Source of the DNA: Candidatus Melainabacteria bacterium
GTDB lineage: Bacteria; Cyanobacteriota; Vampirovibrionia; Obscuribacterales; Obscuribacteraceae
Length of the DNA stretch: 64,000 bases
Assembly (NCBI GenBank): GCA_016699165.1
Contig: CP064963.1
Coordinates: 930,001-994,000, forward strand
Direction of reading: 5' to 3'
Positions 9,962-18,982 of the stretch are shown here, piece after piece. A program made the position numbers and the translations under genes. Within the stretch, counting starts at the first letter, position 1. Every line of letters begins with the position of its first letter. The notes under the pieces were generated by a model. The model was not told the origin of the DNA and did not search any database. It saw only the letters and a list, made by a program, of their open reading frames with translations.

Positions 9962-10885
9962 TTATTCTTCACGCTCAGGAGCCGACTCCACAGCTTGTGG
10001 ATTATCTTCGCCTGAAACTTCATCCACAGCATCAATAGACTCAACAGAATCGGTGATATCGTGCACTTCGCCTACGTTTTCTTCGACTGAATATGGTTCA
10101 AGATCTTGAGTTGATGTGTGCGGTACTTCCTGATTTTCTTCAGGTCCCAACTCAGCAGATGTTTCCACAGATGCTTCAACTGGAGCTTCAGAACCTTCAG
10201 GTGGAGCAGTCGCCACATTTACCAGTGATGGACGCAACACTTTGTCGTTATAAATGTATCCAGGACGCAATTGTTGAAAAACCGCACCATCTGGAACTTC
10301 TGCGGTGACAATTTGTTGGACAGGCTCGTGAAACTTAGGATCGAATGGTGTTCCGATTACATCTAATTGTTTGATTCCGATCATTTCAAGACACTTAGTG
10401 AATCGGTTGTAGACCATGTTCAAACTATCAAGCATGGCTTTTGGGTCTGACGTTTTGCCCAAATTGGCTTTAGCCAGGTCCATGTCGTCAAGGGCGGGAA
10501 GCATGGTTTCGATTGCTTTCTGAATACCAAGCGCCTGAAACTCTTCACGCTCGCGAGCCATACGCTTGCGATAATTGTCAAAATCGGCAGCCAGTCTCTT
10601 ATTCAAAGACTCGGCATCAGCCGCTTTCTTTTCAAGCTCTGCCATTTCGCCTTCCATGCGCTTTGCAAGCGCTTCGGTTGCGGCTCTTTCTCGGGCAGCA
10701 TACTCTTCTTCTTTATCTACTTTCATTCCAAAATCTTCCGGGTCAGGCTCAGCGCCAGCGTACATAGCTCTATAAAATGCTTTGGCAGCGTTGCGGTCAC
10801 CCGCTTTGCTGTCGGAACGCGACGGGGCCGCCGGCTTTTCCTCTTCTTGACTTGGGGTTTGATTATCTTGATTTGAATCGCTCAT
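9962..10885 (-). CDS. grpE: GrpE nucleotide exchange factor
   Basis: A 307-residue GrpE, much longer than the usual 180-200. The conserved part, about residues 75-215, has the long coiled coil (ADFDNYRKRMAREREEF) and the beta domain signature FDPKFHEPVQQ followed by VLRPSLVNVA. The N-terminal about 70 residues are charged and low-complexity and the C-terminal about 90 residues are strongly acidic (Glu/Asp/Val-rich). It is the first gene of the chaperone operon, 8 nt ahead of dnaK. The acidic extensions are not explained by the family and may be lineage-specific. Confidence 0.92.
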   Translation of the reverse strand: MSDSNQDNQTPSQEEEKPAAPSRSDSKAGDRNAAKAFYRAMYAGAEPDPEDFGMKVDKEEEYAARERAATEALAKRMEGEMAELEKKAADAESLNKRLAADFDNYRKRMAREREEFQALGIQKAIETMLPALDDMDLAKANLGKTSDPKAMLDSLNMVYNRFTKCLEMIGIKQLDVIGTPFDPKFHEPVQQIVTAEVPDGAVFQQLRPGYIYNDKVLRPSLVNVATAPPEGSEAPVEASVETSAELGPEENQEVPHTSTQDLEPYSVEENVGEVHDITDSVESIDAVDEVSGEDNPQAVESAPEREE

Positions 10886-10984
10886 TAGTTCTGGGCACCG
10901 ATGTTGTGAGACGCAAACTACAAAAACGCACGGACATCAATTTTAGCCGATTTGGCCAGATGATTTGTTTTACTATTGAATCTA

Positions 10985-11013
10985 TCTATAATGTCTTGAT
11001 TTTAGTTTGCAAA
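10985..11013 (-). promoter_or_regulatory. Candidate sigma70-type promoter of the grpE-dnaK-dnaJ operon
   Basis: On the minus strand a TTTGCA -35 and a TATAGA -10 are separated by 17 nt, about 100 nt before grpE. No CIRCE element (TTAGCACTC-N9-GAGTGCTAA) is visible anywhere between 10886 and 11083, so HrcA control is not supported by sequence here. This is a visual match only. Confidence 0.3.
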
Positions 11014-11083
11014 AATCGGCTCAACCTAGATTTAAACTAAAATCTTTATTTTTTCTCATCAATTTGGAAAAGACAGACTATTA

Positions 11084-12157
11084 ATGAAAATAGACGCCAA
11101 GCAGAAACTGATAATTTATTCGCCCGGTGAATTCGGCGGCAAAAAAGGCAAAACAGGTGACGGGGTGCTCAAGTTTTCGCCCCAGCGCGTGGTTGCAGTT
11201 ATAGATCCTGCCAATGCAGGCAAAACTGTACACGAAATGCTTGGTTATGGCGGCAACGCTCCAATTGTAGCCACCGTCAAAGAAGCTATGGCATTTAAAC
11301 CAGATGCAATGTTGCTTGGTTGCGCTTTTACAGGCGGTCGCATGCCAAGGCAGTGGCGCACTGACATTATTGATGCGCTCAACAGCAAAATAGATGTAAT
11401 AAATGGTCTACACGATTTTTTGTGCGACGACCAAGATTTTCAAAAAGCAGCTGAGGAAAGCGGTGCTCAATTAGTCGATTTGCGCAAACCGCCAGAAGAC
11501 TTAATTGTGGGTATGGGCAAAGCGCGTCACTCAAGTGCTCATATCATTTTAACTGTCGGCACGGATTGCAACGTAGGCAAAATGACTTGTGCTCTGGCAA
11601 TTCACGAGCAGTTAAAAAAATCGGGCAAAAAATCTGCTTTCGTCGCTACCGGTCAAACTGGCATCATCATTGATGGACAGGGCGTTGCAGTAGACAGAGT
11701 GATTGGCGACTTTATGGCAGGCGTTATAGAAGAGCTAGTGCTCGACGCGGCCAAAGAGGCTCAATTTGTATTAGTGGAAGGACAGGGCTCGCTTGCACAC
11801 CCGGGATATTCGGGCGTAACTTTGTCTTTGTTACATGGTGCAGCACCAGATGCGATGATCTTGTGCCATCAAGCAGTGCGAACAAGAATTGGCGAAACTG
11901 AATTTTCTATCCCCAGTTTGAGCCTAATGATAAAAACATACGAGAACATGGCAGAATTCATGCGCAAGTCGAAAGTGATAGGAATTTCGGTAGACACGCG
12001 CGGACTTAGCGAGCAAGAAGCAAAAGACATTCTTGCAAGTTATCAAAGCGAGACGAATTTGCCTGCCACAGACCCGATACGTTTTGGCGTCGAGCCACTG
12101 CTGCAAGCAATCCAGAATCATTGTAAAAATGAGCAGGAAATTTTATGCCACAAATAA
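11084..12157 (+). CDS. DUF1611 family protein, DgcN-like (D-glutamate N-acetyltransferase candidate)
   Basis: A 357-residue DUF1611 protein: N-terminal Rossmann-like domain (VVAVIDPANAGKTV; DAMLLGCAFTGGRMP) and a C-terminal P-loop-like domain with GTDCNVGKMTCAL at about residues 163-175 and VEGQGSLAHPGYSG. Members of this family paired with an enolase-superfamily racemase have been described as DgcN, which N-acetylates D-glutamate before racemisation by DgcA. Here the next gene is exactly such an epimerase and overlaps by 13 nt, which supports the same pathway. The substrate remains an inference; murein peptide-derived D-Glu or D-amino acid derivatives are the natural candidates. Confidence 0.7.
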   Translation: MKIDAKQKLIIYSPGEFGGKKGKTGDGVLKFSPQRVVAVIDPANAGKTVHEMLGYGGNAPIVATVKEAMAFKPDAMLLGCAFTGGRMPRQWRTDIIDALNSKIDVINGLHDFLCDDQDFQKAAEESGAQLVDLRKPPEDLIVGMGKARHSSAHIILTVGTDCNVGKMTCALAIHEQLKKSGKKSAFVATGQTGIIIDGQGVAVDRVIGDFMAGVIEELVLDAAKEAQFVLVEGQGSLAHPGYSGVTLSLLHGAAPDAMILCHQAVRTRIGETEFSIPSLSLMIKTYENMAEFMRKSKVIGISVDTRGLSEQEAKDILASYQSETNLPATDPIRFGVEPLLQAIQNHCKNEQEILCHK

Positions 12158-13227
12158 AACTTAGTTTCGAAAAACAAATTTTAAAAACCAAAATGCCCTT
12201 TGGCATAAGTTATGGCACCAAATCCGATGCCAAAAATATTTTAGTCAAGCTTACTTATGAAAATATGACTGGCTACGGCGAAGCCGCACCAGCTCCTTAT
12301 CATGGCGAGACAATTGACACAGTAATGGCATTGCTTCAAGCCTGGAGCGAAAGCGACATTCTGGGTGATGACCCATTTGCTATTTCTGAAATAAATCAAA
12401 AGTTGGATAAATTCATAAGCGAAAACTATGCGGCTAAGTGCGCAATTGATGTTGCCTTGCATGACTTGTCTGGCAAATTAGCCAATTTATCAATTTCTAA
12501 AATGCTTGGCTTGAGCGGCTTGCAGACACAAATGCCACAGACTGATTTTACAATTGGTTTAGATACAATTGAGATTATCAAACAAAAAACGAGTGACGCA
12601 ATTAAGGAAGGCTTTCAAATTTTGAAAGTCAAACAAGGCACCGCAAATGGTATTGAATATGACAAGCAAATAATCAGATCAATTAGAGAAGTTGCTCCAA
12701 ACACTACCCTGCGTGTCGATGCCAATGGCGGCTGGACGCCCAAACAAGCTGTTTTGATGTCTCATTTTCTAGCTGAGCAAAAAGTTCAATATATAGAACA
12801 ACCCATACACAAACATTCAAGCGCCCAAGATTTTAAATATGTAAAAGACCATTCGCCCATTGCCATATTTGCCGACGAAAGCGTCATGCGCGCCAAAGAC
12901 ATTATTCGCTTAGCCGATTGTGTCGATGGCGTAGTAATGAAACTAACCAAAACAGGCGGCATTCAAGAAGGTCTCAAATTCATTCAAATGGCTCGCGCTT
13001 GTGATTTAGAAGTTATGATCGGCTGTATGCTCGAATCATCTTGTGGTATCACAGCGGCCGCACATCTGGCACCACTGGCAGATTATTTAGATTTAGACGG
13101 TGCTCTCTTACTTGCAAATGACCCATTTAATGGCGCCACATGCAAAAGTGGATTGCTTGAACTCAAAGACGCCCCGGGACTGGGGATTAGCCCCACTTCT
13201 CTATCCGGTCTTGAATCAAAGCTATAG
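12145..13227 (+). CDS. Enolase-superfamily dipeptide epimerase / N-acyl amino acid racemase (DgcA-like)
   Basis: A 360-residue muconate-lactonising subgroup enzyme. Catalytic features are in order: KVKQ (first acid-base Lys, KxK-type position), VDANGGW (metal Asp), EQP (metal Glu), DES (metal Asp) and KLTKTGG (second acid-base Lys). This arrangement fits L-Ala-D/L-Glu epimerases and the N-acetyl-D-glutamate racemase DgcA. The overlapping DUF1611 gene upstream favours the DgcA assignment; a plain muropeptide epimerase is the alternative. The 3' end overlaps the convergent GntR gene by 41 nt. Confidence 0.8.
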   Translation: MPQIKLSFEKQILKTKMPFGISYGTKSDAKNILVKLTYENMTGYGEAAPAPYHGETIDTVMALLQAWSESDILGDDPFAISEINQKLDKFISENYAAKCAIDVALHDLSGKLANLSISKMLGLSGLQTQMPQTDFTIGLDTIEIIKQKTSDAIKEGFQILKVKQGTANGIEYDKQIIRSIREVAPNTTLRVDANGGWTPKQAVLMSHFLAEQKVQYIEQPIHKHSSAQDFKYVKDHSPIAIFADESVMRAKDIIRLADCVDGVVMKLTKTGGIQEGLKFIQMARACDLEVMIGCMLESSCGITAAAHLAPLADYLDLDGALLLANDPFNGATCKSGLLELKDAPGLGISPTSLSGLESKL

Positions 13228-14146
13228 TCGCGTTCGAGCACAAAGAAAAGGGCAACACTTTCTTGCCTTTTTTATTGAATTTCGTCACTTCATCTTTGCT
13301 TTGCGAATCGCACAAAATAAGGTCTGCATGCTCAAATGTATATTGCCATTCTGTTTTTTCAGACAACAAAATGGTTCTGACCGCTACATCATTTCCGCGC
13401 TGAGCAGCAATAAGTTTTGATGCCATTTTCATCAACGTTTCACTAGCCGAGATTAACATAATCAGGCTGCCTGAGCGAATTTTACCCACCTCATCAAGTT
13501 CTGCTCTTGCAGGTTCGATATTACAGGGCACCAGTCTTGTTTTATCTTTGACATAACTTTGAAACGCAAACAGATGATACAAACTGGTGACGATAAGCGA
13601 ATCGCCAAGTATGTCTGGATTACTCTTAAAATCTTCTATCGTTATAGCTTTGACTGGCAATTTGAAATTTGGCTTGAGTTCAGTGAGCCAGACATTATGG
13701 AAATCGGGGTTTCTATCGATGACCACGATTTGTTTAAGTGGCTTGCGTTTAGCAATAAATGTTTTGAATTTGTCGAGCACTTGCTCGGCAGATAATCCAA
13801 AATCGCAGCAGTCTACAAGAAAATCATTAATCATTGAATCTAGCTGAGCATCTACTGATTTGTCAGCACCAGATTTATCTTTTGAGCTTGGCTTTCTATG
13901 AGCCGCCTTGAGCGAGGCAACTCGTACACCGCTTCCCTGGCGAACTTCCAAAATTCCTACATCTGCCAGATGGTTATATACCGAAGTAATGGTCGAATAG
14001 TGAATATCGAGCCTGGCTGCAAGTGCGCGAATGCTTGGCAATTTATCCTCGTGACTCAATGAACCCGACGCTATTTGCAATGAAATCTGCTCAATAAGCT
14101 GATCTCGAATGGAGACAGCGCTTTCTTTGTTTATTTGGATTTTCAT
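13187..14146 (-). CDS. GntR-family transcriptional regulator
   Basis: A 319-residue regulator with an N-terminal winged helix (residues about 1-75: SIRDQLIEQISLQIASGSL, LPSIRALAARLDIHYSTI, GILEVRQGSG) of the GntR/YtrA type. A linker rich in Lys/Ser follows, then a C-terminal domain of about 200 residues that is not an aminotransferase (too short, no PLP lysine motif) and that I do not recognise. The gene starts within the stop of the upstream lipoprotein gene (4-nt overlap) and converges on the dgcA-like gene, so it is a candidate regulator of that pair. Confidence 0.75.
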   Translation of the reverse strand: MKIQINKESAVSIRDQLIEQISLQIASGSLSHEDKLPSIRALAARLDIHYSTITSVYNHLADVGILEVRQGSGVRVASLKAAHRKPSSKDKSGADKSVDAQLDSMINDFLVDCCDFGLSAEQVLDKFKTFIAKRKPLKQIVVIDRNPDFHNVWLTELKPNFKLPVKAITIEDFKSNPDILGDSLIVTSLYHLFAFQSYVKDKTRLVPCNIEPARAELDEVGKIRSGSLIMLISASETLMKMASKLIAAQRGNDVAVRTILLSEKTEWQYTFEHADLILCDSQSKDEVTKFNKKGKKVLPFSLCSNATIALIQDRIEKWG

Positions 14147-14550
14147 TTAGCAAGACCCATTTCGACTTTGTCTACAATATCATTCACAAGGAAAACCAGT
14201 AAATACATGGCGGGTTTGCCGTTTTTATCCTGCATTTCGTAAGCCATACAGTCGGGCTCTTTCAATTTGGGATTTTGCCCTGAGCGATCGTCGGGAGGTC
14301 CAAGCAACTCTTCTACTTCGGTATCTTTGAGACCTTTTAGTTTCAATGGCAGTATGGAGCACATTTGACTGCGCATCTTTTTGTCTTTCTTCCAAAACTT
14401 AGAATCAAATGACAAAGACGACGATGAACCCAGGAACTCACCGCGTTTGCGAAATTCTTCAAACAACATGCCCTGGCAACCACTAAGCAGAAAAATCTGC
14501 GCTAAGGCGCTTGCACAAAGAATAGATCTAGTTAAAAAAGCAACTTTCAT
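14143..14550 (-). CDS. Putative lipoprotein, BamE/SmpA-like
   Basis: About 135 residues with a lipoprotein signal peptide: MKVAFLTRSILCASALAQ, then a lipobox LLSGC with Cys about residue 24. The mature part contains LKGLKDTEVEELLGPPD, which resembles the helical start of BamE/SmpA-type small outer-membrane lipoproteins, and a second half with DCMAYEMQDKNGKPAMYLLV. The start is set at the Met that begins the signal peptide; a start 30 nt upstream is also open. It is co-transcribed with the GntR gene (4-nt overlap). Role in the envelope inferred only. Confidence 0.65.
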   Translation of the reverse strand: MKVAFLTRSILCASALAQIFLLSGCQGMLFEEFRKRGEFLGSSSSLSFDSKFWKKDKKMRSQMCSILPLKLKGLKDTEVEELLGPPDDRSGQNPKLKEPDCMAYEMQDKNGKPAMYLLVFLVNDIVDKVEMGLAK

Positions 14551-14655
14551 GATTTCCACCATATTCAAGTTTATGCGCATCGAAAGTCTAGCGCAAATGC
14601 TATATAGAGATTGGTCTATTCGGTCGACAATTTATCAAAAATAGTGAGACAGACA

Positions 14656-15438
14656 ATGAACATATTCTGGCGGACTTTAGTGTTGATGGTTCTTTTAGTG
14701 GCGATTGGAACGCTTGGGTATTTTTCCTACATCAATATGGCATCGATTAACCAATCTGGTCAGGTCGCCTTAACTGAGACCAATCAATCGGCTGAAACTC
14801 CAGAGGACACAGCCGAAGTGCCTGATAGCGAACCTCAAGACTTACAAGTGACATCGACCACAGAAGAAACTGGTCCCCCAGCACCTGGTCCGCTCGTATT
14901 TGAAACTTCGGGAGTTATGACCCTTCCATCTAACATCGCGCATCATGACTGGACCAAAGAATTACCGGTAGTGATAGTTGTGGACAAAACAAATACAGCC
15001 ACTCTGGTCTTGCAAATGTTTGAAGGCAATTCGGTCTATGCAGTATTTAAAACAGACAACGCAATTGGCAAAGAAGAATCACCCACACCACCTGGACCAT
15101 ATTTGGTGGCAAGCAAAACTCTGCAACCAACCTGGACTCCTCCAAAAAATATTGAGAAGAAACAAAGAACAAGAAAACCCTTCGACCAGGACAAAGACAA
15201 TCCACTTGGAGTTGCCGCTATTCGTCTAAATAAATGGAACATCGTTTTGCATGGCACAAATAGCCCTAACTCTATAGGCAAAGAATCGAGCCACGGCTGT
15301 ATTCGTCATCGCAATGACGACATTCTGCGTATCTACGATTCTGTTTGGAAAGGCACGCCTGTAATTGTTGCCGAAAAATTGGAAGGAACCAAAGTATCTA
15401 AGGATATGTTCCTGCCAGTGAAAAATCACGGCGGTTAA
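14656..15438 (+). CDS. L,D-transpeptidase (YkuD domain), membrane-anchored
   Basis: A 260-residue periplasmic enzyme that forms 3-3 cross-links in peptidoglycan or attaches proteins to it. The N-terminal hydrophobic segment (residues 3-25) anchors it; a Thr/Glu/Pro-rich linker follows, and the YkuD domain carries HGTN (His199) and SSHGCIR with nucleophile Cys215. The start is placed at 14656 because the hydrophobic segment begins there; an upstream in-frame start is less natural. The gene is monocistronic in appearance, divergent from the lipoprotein-GntR pair. The YkuD active site looks complete. Confidence 0.88.
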   Translation: MNIFWRTLVLMVLLVAIGTLGYFSYINMASINQSGQVALTETNQSAETPEDTAEVPDSEPQDLQVTSTTEETGPPAPGPLVFETSGVMTLPSNIAHHDWTKELPVVIVVDKTNTATLVLQMFEGNSVYAVFKTDNAIGKEESPTPPGPYLVASKTLQPTWTPPKNIEKKQRTRKPFDQDKDNPLGVAAIRLNKWNIVLHGTNSPNSIGKESSHGCIRHRNDDILRIYDSVWKGTPVIVAEKLEGTKVSKDMFLPVKNHGG

Positions 15439-15489
15439 ATACATTTGCTGCAAATTTCTAACATAGAATTGGCAGTGTCTAATATGCAC

Positions 15490-15518
15490 TTTCGCTGAGC
15501 GCTAAGCGCTCCGCGAAA
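15490..15518. promoter_or_regulatory. 29-nt palindrome next to a TATAAT box, upstream of the prenyl/lipid operon
   Basis: Two 14-nt arms (TTTCGCTGAGCGCT / AGCGCTCCGCGAAA) with one mismatch surround a single base, directly followed by TATAAT at 15520-15525. A second inverted repeat (GGGATGC/GCATCCC, 15528-15556) follows. No T run is present, so an operator is more likely than a terminator. The arrangement suggests a regulated promoter for the operon starting at 15708, about 180 nt downstream. Visual evidence only. Confidence 0.35.
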
Positions 15519-15707
15519 ATATAATTTGGGATGCTTTGTGTCTTTTCTTGCATCCCGCATCCCGCTTCCCGGGACGCATAAATGTCGAAAGACGTCCAGA
15601 GCCACGGGCAATCTCTAAATTTTAGGATGCCAATCAGAGCGAATTCAACACTAGCGAAAGTGTTTGTTCCCGACTACGTGGCGTCTTTGGTTTTCTAGAA
15701 TGAGGGT

Positions 15708-16640
15708 ATGAAAAATTTCGTTTCGACCTTCAAAAAATGGCACGCCTACCAGAAAGAACGCTTTCCGCTTCTTAAATACAGCCTGATTACAGCCGCCTTT
15801 GCAGGCTCGGGGCTTGCACTATCTTCAATGACCAGCACGCCGGGTGAACCTTTTCCCTTCAGAGTTTTCCCGGCTGCATTCTTAGTAAGTCTCTTTTTCT
15901 TCTTCCAACTGAGAGTTTCAGACGAATTAAAAGACTATGAAACAGACTGCCGTTATTATCCCCAAAGACCAGTCCCGCGTGGACTGATAAGCCGCCAGGA
16001 GCTTTTAGTTAATGGGCTAATTCTTGCGGCTGTGCAAATTTTGCTTTGTCTGCAAATTGGATTAGTGCATTTATTGCCGCTGTTTGCATGTTGGACTTAT
16101 TTGCTATTCATGCACAATGAATTTTTTATTGGTGAATGGCTCAAGCAACATCCACTGATTTATACGTTTTTGCACATGCTTGTTTTATTGTGTCTTGACG
16201 TATTCATTACATCTTGTCACTGGCTTGATGCAGGTCTTGTACCATCGCCTACTTTGATTTCTTTCTATGCCACAAGCTTCTTCTTGGGACTAGTGCTTGA
16301 AATTGGCAGAAAAGTAAAAAGTCCTCAAGAAGATTTTAATGGAAGCAACACTTATACAAATATGCTTGGCGAAAGTGGTGCAATCTCGCTTTGGTACGCA
16401 TCGATTGTATTTTGTTTTGGTTTCGCCGCACTCACTGCCATGCAGACAAGCGACATGCTAATGTTTATGTCTTTCATTTTTCCATCGCTTTCATTATGTT
16501 TTTTAAGCGGTGCATTCTTTCTATTTCACAAAAACGCAAACACTGCCAAACGCATAGAATCGGCTGCTGGACTGTTTGTGCTCTGCACTTATTTATCTTT
16601 GGGTCTTGTACCATTCATTGTGCAAAAACTAGGAAGCTAA
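15708..16640 (+). CDS. UbiA-like polyprenyltransferase, first gene of prenyl/lipid operon
   Basis: A 310-residue integral membrane protein with about eight hydrophobic segments. The first Asp-rich motif reads SDELKDYETDCRYYPQRPVP followed by RG, the variant of the UbiA NDxxDxxxD prenyl-diphosphate site seen in an uncharacterised UbiA branch; a second motif near LEIGRKVKSPQED is weaker. UbiA enzymes move a prenyl chain from its diphosphate to an acceptor in the membrane. The acceptor here is unknown. Only 5 nt separate it from the PEP-synthase-like gene, placing it at the head of a six-gene operon. Confidence 0.8.
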   Translation: MKNFVSTFKKWHAYQKERFPLLKYSLITAAFAGSGLALSSMTSTPGEPFPFRVFPAAFLVSLFFFFQLRVSDELKDYETDCRYYPQRPVPRGLISRQELLVNGLILAAVQILLCLQIGLVHLLPLFACWTYLLFMHNEFFIGEWLKQHPLIYTFLHMLVLLCLDVFITSCHWLDAGLVPSPTLISFYATSFFLGLVLEIGRKVKSPQEDFNGSNTYTNMLGESGAISLWYASIVFCFGFAALTAMQTSDMLMFMSFIFPSLSLCFLSGAFFLFHKNANTAKRIESAAGLFVLCTYLSLGLVPFIVQKLGS

Positions 16641-16645
16641 AATCG

Positions 16646-18982
16646 ATGTTTATTTTAAAAGATCAATCTCAAAATACTAGTGAAATTGGAAGCAAAGCCT
16701 GGAATTTGCTCAAGCTTCAAGAAGCTGGATTTCGAGTTCCACCAGGTCTTGCTTTAACTGCTCAATTTATAGATTCGCATAAAGCTGAGCTTGCCCGCCT
16801 TTTGGTTCAGTATTGCATCTCTATGCCGCGCGGCAATTTTGCAGTGCGCTCTTCTGGCGTACAGGAAGACTTAGCTCAAGCATCTTTTGCTGGGCAATAC
16901 AAAACTTTGCTCGATGTCAAAATGACTGAAATTGAAAAAGCTGTTTTAGAAGTCACAAACAATAGTGATACCGCCCGCTTAAATTTATATCGCAAACATA
17001 TAAATCAGACCAAGGACAAATCAGATTTAAAACCAAGCGTTTTGATTCAACCAATGCTCTACGCAGACGTCTCGGGCATTGCCTTTTCGGTGCATCCAAG
17101 CACAGGCGAGGTTGCCACTTTTATTTCATGCATTAAGGGTATTGGTGAAAAACTAGCAAGCGGCGAGCTTAGTGGACAAACTTATAAATACAAAAAAAGA
17201 TTTGCAGAGCGAATTGACGAAAACAAAGAAGAAGCCTTTTTATCTATTAAGCAATTAATAGAGATAGACCGACTGACTCGTAAAGTCAGTAAATACTTTG
17301 GCTCACCACAAGATATTGAATGGGCGTATGTCGGACGCAAGCTTTATTTATTACAAGCAAGACCTATCACGACTGTAAACAAGCAAATATTCGACAATTC
17401 AAATATTGCCGAAAGTTATCCTGGCATCACTCTGCCTCTTACGTTTTCATTGGCTCGCAAGGCTTATGCAAACGTGTATTACACCTTTATGCAATTGCTA
17501 AAAGTAAGTCCACAAAAGATTGAGCGCAACCAGGAAATTTTTGGACAAATGCTTGCGTATATAAAAGGTCGAATTTATTACAACATGGTTAGCTGGTATC
17601 GACTTGTTTCACTCTTGCCTGGTTACAATGCGAACAAAACTTTCATGGAACAGATGATGGGCGTGCAAGAGCGCTCTTCAGCTAAAGCCAAAGTGAGCAT
17701 CGCTTCAAATATTAAAGATAATCTGAACTTGATTCAATGCGCATTTGCTTTGATTTTTTATTACATCACTTTAGATAAATCGGTCCGTCAGTTCAAAAAT
17801 AGACTTGAATCGACACTTGAGACAGGCAAAGTAAATCTCGATGATAAGAACATTTTCGAATGTGTAAGCCTTTATCTTTTAGTCGAGAATAAATTACTCA
17901 AGCATTGGGACGCGCCAATATTAAACGACTTTTTCACAATGGTGTCATTTGGTTTACTCAAAGGTTTTTGCAAAAACGACTCCTATAATCAGCTGCTTGC
18001 AGGTAGATATAAAAGCTCATCTAGTGAGCCGGTTGAGCTTTTAAACGAGATGGCATCAATGATAACAATGCAAGATTCTGAGCAGTTTAAACAAAAGTTT
18101 CAACAATATCTGGATAAATACGGCGACAGATGCGCCGGTGAGTTGAAGCTTGAAAATCCCACATTAAAAGACAATCCAGCCATACTTCTTGATGCGATAG
18201 TGGCTTTGAGTCGAAAGACTAAAACAAAATCGGTTTCGCCAAGAAAAGAATTAAAACAATATGAGTCGAATTGGGTCAAACGCATAATTTTAAAATTGTT
18301 GCTGGATAAAGCAGCCAGACACATAACATTGCGTGAATCTATGCGCATCGACAGAATGAGAGTATTTGCGCTTGTTCGAAGAATATTTCTTGCCATCGCC
18401 GAAAAATTAGTGGCACAAAACGTGCTTGAAGTTAAAACAGATATTTTCTATTTAGAAATTGACGAAGTCATTCAATATATAAATGGCACAAGCACTTTTC
18501 AAAATTTAAAAGCTCTGGTCGACCTTCGCAGGCAAGAGATAGACAGCTTTAGAGCAGTAAACCCACGTGTTCATATAGAAACAAGTACCTGCATTGCCTG
18601 GCACACAGACATATCAGAATCGCAAATAAGTCTTTGTCAATCTAATTTAACCGGAACCGGATGCTCACCAGGAGTGGTGCGCGGTCGAGTAAAAGTGATT
18701 CTTTCACCAGAGACAGAGTCAATGGACGGTTATGACATACTTGTAGCTCAACGCACAGACCCAGGCTGGATAACACATATCGCCCAGGCTAAAGCAGTTA
18801 TCGTTGAGCATGGAAATATACTTTCTCACACTGCAGTAGTGTGCAGAGAATTACAAATTGCAAGTATCGTCTCTGTTTCTAATTTGTGCAAAATTTTGCG
18901 CACCGGAGAATATGTAGAAATCGACGGCAGCACAGGCAGAATTTCAATTTTAGATAAGTCAGAATTGGAGCGCGTAGCATGA
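16646..18982 (+). CDS. PEP synthase / rifampicin phosphotransferase-like enzyme
   Basis: A 778-residue protein with an N-terminal ATP-grasp-like PEP/pyruvate-binding domain (SKAWNLLKLQEAGFRVPPG; FAVRSSGVQEDLAQASFAGQ; DIEWAYVGRKLYLLQARP) and a C-terminal PEP-utilising mobile domain (GCSPGVVRGRVKVI; EHGNILSHTAVVCREL) with the phosphoryl-carrying His about 728. It lacks a PEP-synthase-type C-terminal TIM barrel, so it resembles RPH-like dikinases that use the beta-phosphate of ATP on an alcohol or acid substrate. The start at 16646 begins the conserved N-terminus and sits 5 nt after the UbiA stop; an open frame extends upstream but is not used. In this operon it could phosphorylate a prenol or prenyl phosphate. 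Confidence 0.78.
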   Translation: MFILKDQSQNTSEIGSKAWNLLKLQEAGFRVPPGLALTAQFIDSHKAELARLLVQYCISMPRGNFAVRSSGVQEDLAQASFAGQYKTLLDVKMTEIEKAVLEVTNNSDTARLNLYRKHINQTKDKSDLKPSVLIQPMLYADVSGIAFSVHPSTGEVATFISCIKGIGEKLASGELSGQTYKYKKRFAERIDENKEEAFLSIKQLIEIDRLTRKVSKYFGSPQDIEWAYVGRKLYLLQARPITTVNKQIFDNSNIAESYPGITLPLTFSLARKAYANVYYTFMQLLKVSPQKIERNQEIFGQMLAYIKGRIYYNMVSWYRLVSLLPGYNANKTFMEQMMGVQERSSAKAKVSIASNIKDNLNLIQCAFALIFYYITLDKSVRQFKNRLESTLETGKVNLDDKNIFECVSLYLLVENKLLKHWDAPILNDFFTMVSFGLLKGFCKNDSYNQLLAGRYKSSSSEPVELLNEMASMITMQDSEQFKQKFQQYLDKYGDRCAGELKLENPTLKDNPAILLDAIVALSRKTKTKSVSPRKELKQYESNWVKRIILKLLLDKAARHITLRESMRIDRMRVFALVRRIFLAIAEKLVAQNVLEVKTDIFYLEIDEVIQYINGTSTFQNLKALVDLRRQEIDSFRAVNPRVHIETSTCIAWHTDISESQISLCQSNLTGTGCSPGVVRGRVKVILSPETESMDGYDILVAQRTDPGWITHIAQAKAVIVEHGNILSHTAVVCRELQIASIVSVSNLCKILRTGEYVEIDGSTGRISILDKSELERVA

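Noticed and set aside
10886..11083. A CIRCE/HrcA operator before grpE
   Set aside because: The 9-9-9 inverted repeat is not present; only a plain promoter-like match is seen.
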